Shown piece after piece: positions 60,740-64,000 of a DNA stretch of 64,000 nucleotides. Under the pieces are notes generated by a model, which saw only the letters and a list, made by a program, of their open reading frames with translations, was not told where the DNA came from and made no database searches. How positions within the stretch are numbered: position 1 is the stretch's first letter; each line of letters starts with the position of its first letter. Source of the stretch: an uncultured Paracoccaceae bacterium (GTDB lineage Bacteria; Pseudomonadota; Alphaproteobacteria; Rhodobacterales; Rhodobacteraceae); NCBI GenBank assembly GCA_947493745.1, contig CANLSM010000012.1, forward strand, positions 1-64,000. The letters run 5' to 3'. The translations under genes were made by a program, and so were the position numbers.

Positions 60740-62659
60740 TCAGGCTTCGGCAGGAGACCGGGGTCCGAGATGCCACTCGACACTGCCCGGCATCGCATAA
60801 TGGCGCAGGCGGGCGGTATCGACCTTGTTGAGCGCGATGCCCAGAACTCTGGCAGCGATCTCCGGCTCGTGTTCGAGGAAATGCCTCAGCAGCGCGCGCG
60901 GCGTGACACCCCATTCGCAGACCATAACGATCCCGCTGAGGCGCGGCAGCAGGGCCTTGACATCCGCAACCGTCCCGACCGGCGGCAGGTCGAGAATGAC
61001 ATGGTCGAATTGCTGGCGCAGATCGTCGATCAGATCAGCGGTTGCCGGCAGATGAAAAATCTCGCCGGACTGTGTTCTGCCGGGTTCGGAAGCACCGGGC
61101 AGAAGCCGCAGACCGGTGAAGGGCAGGGTCCAGATCGCCCTTTCCAGCGGGCAAGTGCCTTGGATGACCTCGACAAGCCCCGGCTCTCCTTGACACTGGA
61201 GCCGTCGGCTCAGGACGGGGTGGCGCAGATCGGCATCGACCAGCAGCACCCGCCGCCCCATCCGGGCAATCATATTGGCATAGTTTGCCGCAAGCGTCGT
61301 CTTGCCTTCCCCGTTCAGCACCGATGTGACCGCGATCACGCGACCGGTGCCGTGGGAGAGTGTCAGTTCAAGGGACGTGTGGATGTTGCGCATGCTCTCG
61401 CTCAGCATGGAATGAGGCTCCAGCACGGACATGAAAAGCTCGGGCACCACGGCGCGCACCTGCGCGCGCTCGGTCTCGACAGTTGCGCTGCCGTCTGCCT
61501 TGCCATCCGACCCAGGGGAGGCAAATGCACCGGAGCGCTCACCCGGTGTCACGCCCGTTTTCAGGGCGGTTGCATCAAATCGCGGCAGGTAGCCCAGAAA
61601 CGGGCGACCGGTGTGCATGCGGATATCCTCGCCGGTGCGCACAAAGCGCTCGCGCAATTCCCGCAAGACCGCGATCGAGAGACCGGCCATCAGTCCGGTC
61701 AGCAGGCCGAGCGCCAGCCGTTGCCAGAGCCTGGGAGAAGCGGGTGATCTCGGAACAACGGCAGTCGTGAGAATACGGCCGCTCGTCACCGGGTAAGACC
61801 CCTGAAGCGCCACCTGCTCGTAGCGTTCCGAAAGGGTTTGCTGCAGGGCGCTCAGTGCCTCGGCCCGTTGCGCAAGCTCGCGCATCTCCTGCCTTTTGTC
61901 CTGCCCTTCGGCTGTTCGCAGGGCGGCAATCTGCATCGCGATGGTCTGCGAGGCGGTTTGCAACTCGCCGATCCGGGTGCGCATCCAGTCGGCTGTCCGG
62001 TTGGTGGCGTCGAGATTGGCGCTCAGGTGATCATCCAGATAGGCCTCGGCATAGGTGTTGACGATCCGGGCGGCGCGCTCGGCCTCATGGTCCATATAGC
62101 TGATATAGATCGAAAAACTCCGACCGACGCGCTCGATCCGGACATTGCGCTGCAAGGTGAGTGCGGCCCGTTGCGCGCGCCGTGCGTCCTGCGCTTCCGG
62201 CTCGGGAGGCGGCTCTGCGGCAGGCGGGGCACCGCGCGGGACAATGCTGCCGAAGGTCGAAAGGGTTGCCCGCGCCATGGAGCTTGGCGGATTCAGGTAG
62301 TCCTCATCCCGGTGCAACGCCAGCCGCTCACTGACCTCGGTTGCCAGTTGCAGCGATTGCAGCACCTGGATTTCATTCAGCAGTGAGGTGTCGTTGCGCA
62401 AAAGCGGCACGCTGGTCGTGATCTCTTCGGCCAGACCGCTGAGCCGGTCATCCACCAGAACCTTGGCGGAGGCGTAGTATTGTTTCGGCGTGGTCGCATA
62501 ATGGGTGATGCCGAGCGCGAGCCCGGCCAGTGTGCAAAGTAGAAGCGGCATCGCCTGCCGCCTGAGCGCAGCGAGAAGTGCGCCGATGGTGGCGGGATCT
62601 GACGGGGTGGCGGGCTCATGGCCGGGGCCACCAAGACGCAGTCCGAGATCCTTCATCAT
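60740..62659 (-). CDS. exoP: Polysaccharide co-polymerase with tyrosine-kinase domain (ExoP-like)
   Basis: A 639-residue inner-membrane chain-length and export regulator. Two membrane helices flank a periplasmic Wzz-type domain (LLLCTLAGLALGITHYATTP near residue 40 and LGLLTGLMAGLSIAVLREL near 320). The cytoplasmic part is a BY-kinase-like ATPase: Walker A LNGEGKTTLAANYAN, Walker A' LLVDADLRHP, and DHVILDLPPVG. The C terminus lacks the usual Tyr cluster (YAMPGSVEWHLGPRSPAEA has one Tyr), so classic autophosphorylation may be weak or absent. Two ATGs at 62659 and 62656 follow AAGGGAGG; the first overlaps the previous stop. Confidence 0.9.
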   Translation of the reverse strand: MMKDLGLRLGGPGHEPATPSDPATIGALLAALRRQAMPLLLCTLAGLALGITHYATTPKQYYASAKVLVDDRLSGLAEEITTSVPLLRNDTSLLNEIQVLQSLQLATEVSERLALHRDEDYLNPPSSMARATLSTFGSIVPRGAPPAAEPPPEPEAQDARRAQRAALTLQRNVRIERVGRSFSIYISYMDHEAERAARIVNTYAEAYLDDHLSANLDATNRTADWMRTRIGELQTASQTIAMQIAALRTAEGQDKRQEMRELAQRAEALSALQQTLSERYEQVALQGSYPVTSGRILTTAVVPRSPASPRLWQRLALGLLTGLMAGLSIAVLRELRERFVRTGEDIRMHTGRPFLGYLPRFDATALKTGVTPGERSGAFASPGSDGKADGSATVETERAQVRAVVPELFMSVLEPHSMLSESMRNIHTSLELTLSHGTGRVIAVTSVLNGEGKTTLAANYANMIARMGRRVLLVDADLRHPVLSRRLQCQGEPGLVEVIQGTCPLERAIWTLPFTGLRLLPGASEPGRTQSGEIFHLPATADLIDDLRQQFDHVILDLPPVGTVADVKALLPRLSGIVMVCEWGVTPRALLRHFLEHEPEIAARVLGIALNKVDTARLRHYAMPGSVEWHLGPRSPAEA

Positions 62660-63582
62660 CGACCTCCCTTGAGGCCATCAACAACAGGGTCGGGCCGGTA
62701 GAGAGGCAGCAGGCCCAATCCGGTGACGGCAGAGATTTTTCCCGCATGAAGCGCCAGCCGCATCAGTGCGGCGTTTCGTCTTGCAGGTGCAAAGGCGTGC
62801 AGAAGGGCGGTGCCCGCGCAATAAACCACCTTCGCGGCGCCCAGCCCGACAAGGCGCAGTTTCCGCGCGGGCGTATCCGCCTGGCCCGGCAGCCGGCCAT
62901 GGGTCTGGCCCATGCGAAACCGTCGCCGCAGCAGCCAGCCGAAGGTGGCGCGCCCGGTCGGGACCGGCTCCAGAACCAGTGCGTCCTCTGCAAAGGCGAT
63001 ACTGCCGCCGCGCCGGACCATCTCGGCAAAGAAGGTCGTGTCCTCGCCGCCGGTCTGGCCGAGTGTCAGATCGAAGCGAAGGCCCTCAAGCGCCGCGCTT
63101 CGCCGGTTGATCAGGACATTGCAGGTATAGCCGGTCCGGATCTTGTCCCGCACCCAGACAGGCCGGGTGGAGTGGACATCGGCAAGCCGCATCCAGCGCG
63201 GGGCCGTCTCGTCATAGATCGCCTGAACCGGCCCAAGCACCGCATCGACCCGATGTCTTCGCTGTGTTTCAAGCAAGGCTGCCAGCCATTCGGGCGAGGC
63301 CAGCTCATCATCGTCGATAAAGGCGAGACAATCCGCATCGCTGTGATCCAGCGCGCCATTGCGGGCAATCGAGATGTTGGCATGCGGACAATGGACATAG
63401 CGAAGCGGGATCGGCAGGTCGATGCTCTCGACCACGCCCTGCGCACTCGGTGTCCGGTCATTGTCGATCACCAGAACCGAGGCCGTGATCCCTTCGGGGA
63501 CTTGCAGATGCCCGAGTGACGCAAGCGTGTCCGAAAGATGCGGGCGCTGATAGGTGCAGACACAGATATCGACCCGGCTCAT
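62656..63582 (-). CDS. Family 2 glycosyltransferase (ExoM-like)
   Basis: A 308-residue GT2 enzyme: MSRVDICVCTYQRPHLSDTL, VLVIDNDRTPS, DADCLAFIDDDELASPEWL (DDD metal site), GGEDTTFFAEMVRRGG (the acceptor-side acidic loop). It resembles ExoM, which adds a glucose to the succinoglycan unit. The ATG at 63582 overlaps the stop of the upstream exoA-like gene (ATGA). The stop overlaps the ATG of exoP, so these three genes are translationally coupled. Confidence 0.87.
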   Translation of the reverse strand: MSRVDICVCTYQRPHLSDTLASLGHLQVPEGITASVLVIDNDRTPSAQGVVESIDLPIPLRYVHCPHANISIARNGALDHSDADCLAFIDDDELASPEWLAALLETQRRHRVDAVLGPVQAIYDETAPRWMRLADVHSTRPVWVRDKIRTGYTCNVLINRRSAALEGLRFDLTLGQTGGEDTTFFAEMVRRGGSIAFAEDALVLEPVPTGRATFGWLLRRRFRMGQTHGRLPGQADTPARKLRLVGLGAAKVVYCAGTALLHAFAPARRNAALMRLALHAGKISAVTGLGLLPLYRPDPVVDGLKGGR

Positions 63583-64000
63583 CGCATGACCCTCCCGTGG
63601 CGGGCAGGGATGCTCAGCATCCTGCGCCAGAAGCCTGCGGACCACGCGACATGCATGACCATCGCGGACAGGCCTATGAGGGCGAGTTTCGGGTCCCGTT
63701 GCGACAGGGCCGAGCGCAGACCGCTGGGGATACAGATCCCGGCCCAGAGCAGAGCGGGCAGGGCCAGCGCCGCGTGCAGACCGGACAGCAGCGCCAGAGC
63801 CAGCGCGGGCAGAACCAGCATCACCTTGGCCTGTCGAAGCCGTGGGACGATCCGGTGTTTGCGCAGGTTCTGTGCCCGGCCCTTGCCGTAGTTGAAATAC
63901 TGCCTTGCAAGGGCGCGGAGGGTCGAGCGGGGATAGTAGATCACCTCGGTCTCTGCCGTCAGCCAGATGCGATGTCCCGACTGCGCCATCCGGACATCGA
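63579..64000 (-). CDS. exoA: ExoA-like glycosyltransferase, C-terminal part only
   Basis: Only the last 140 or so residues are in the window; the frame remains open at 64000. The visible DVRMAQSGHRIWL and YYPRSTLRALARQYFNYGKG, then RAQNLRKHR, match the end of the ExoA GT2 domain, followed by two or three hydrophobic segments (VMLVLPALALALLSG, LALPALLWAGICIPS). ExoA adds the first glucose after galactose in succinoglycan synthesis. It is the first visible gene of the exoA-exoM-exoP operon. Confidence 0.82.
   Translation of the reverse strand, partial: DVRMAQSGHRIWLTAETEVIYYPRSTLRALARQYFNYGKGRAQNLRKHRIVPRLRQAKVMLVLPALALALLSGLHAALALPALLWAGICIPSGLRSALSQRDPKLALIGLSAMVMHVAWSAGFWRRMLSIPARHGRVMR

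Overview
The window looks like a chromosomal segment of a Rhodobacterales (Roseobacter/Rhodobacteraceae-type) alphaproteobacterium. The evidence is the high-G+C coding style, a class I lysyl-tRNA synthetase, an NDUFS4-type complex I accessory subunit, a gatC-gatA pair, a YdcH protein, Tad pilus pseudopilins under a CtrA-like site, and a succinoglycan-type exo cluster. The species cannot be named from the sequence alone.

Layout. 1-2920: ftsY (5' end missing, with a Glu-Pro hexanucleotide repeat), a GNAT acetyltransferase, a DMT transporter and ispZ, tightly packed on the + strand. 2921-9094: a looser stretch that is visibly more AT-rich in places. It holds a LysE exporter, an Imm27-like orphan immunity gene, a creatinase, an OmpA-family protein, an unknown gene and ydcH. 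9095-16807: one long minus-strand operon made of a hidden 30-aa membrane peptide, XpaC-like, TelA-like, two DUF2927 lipoproteins, a DUF1444-like protein, an SPFH/GYF protein, cytochrome b561 and a zinc-ribbon membrane protein. 16897-26654: housekeeping and conserved genes (terC, csp, gatCA, ceramidase-like, UPF0173, tadA, rluB-type, terB-like, lysS, two Lin0512 proteins). 26777-28686: a DUF4864 gene and, on the minus strand, a complete retron cassette. 28885-32966: a beta-helix protein, a TbpB-like lipoprotein and small proteins, including a DUF2256 gene overlapping its neighbour. 33055-41526: a small Cys-rich ORF, uvrB, an NDUFS4-like gene, three Tad pilus genes, a lipoprotein and a DUF5996-like gene. 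41539-45141: two adjacent Rieske-fused enzymes. 45347-48928: a complete L-threonate/tetronate catabolic operon. 48971-64000: an exopolysaccharide cluster with exoL-, exoY-, exoF-, exoT-, exoV-, exoQ-, exoK-, exoP- and exoA-like genes, a Stf0 sulfotransferase and three further glycosyltransferases.

The best discovery candidate is the retron at 27156-28686. The reverse transcriptase carries YADD, a PQG-type motif and VTG. Upstream of it on the same strand are a 17-bp inverted repeat pair (a1/a2, one bulge) enclosing three strong hairpins, and a sigma70-like promoter (TGGACA, 17 bp, TATCCT) whose predicted start falls at a1. No separate effector gene is visible. Second-tier candidates are the paired Rieske-GltB and Rieske-ThDP enzymes, the TelA/XpaC/SPFH operon, an EPS glycosyltransferase that seems to start at ATC, and several unexplained RNA-like hairpins. 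All family names come from motif recognition; no database search was run.
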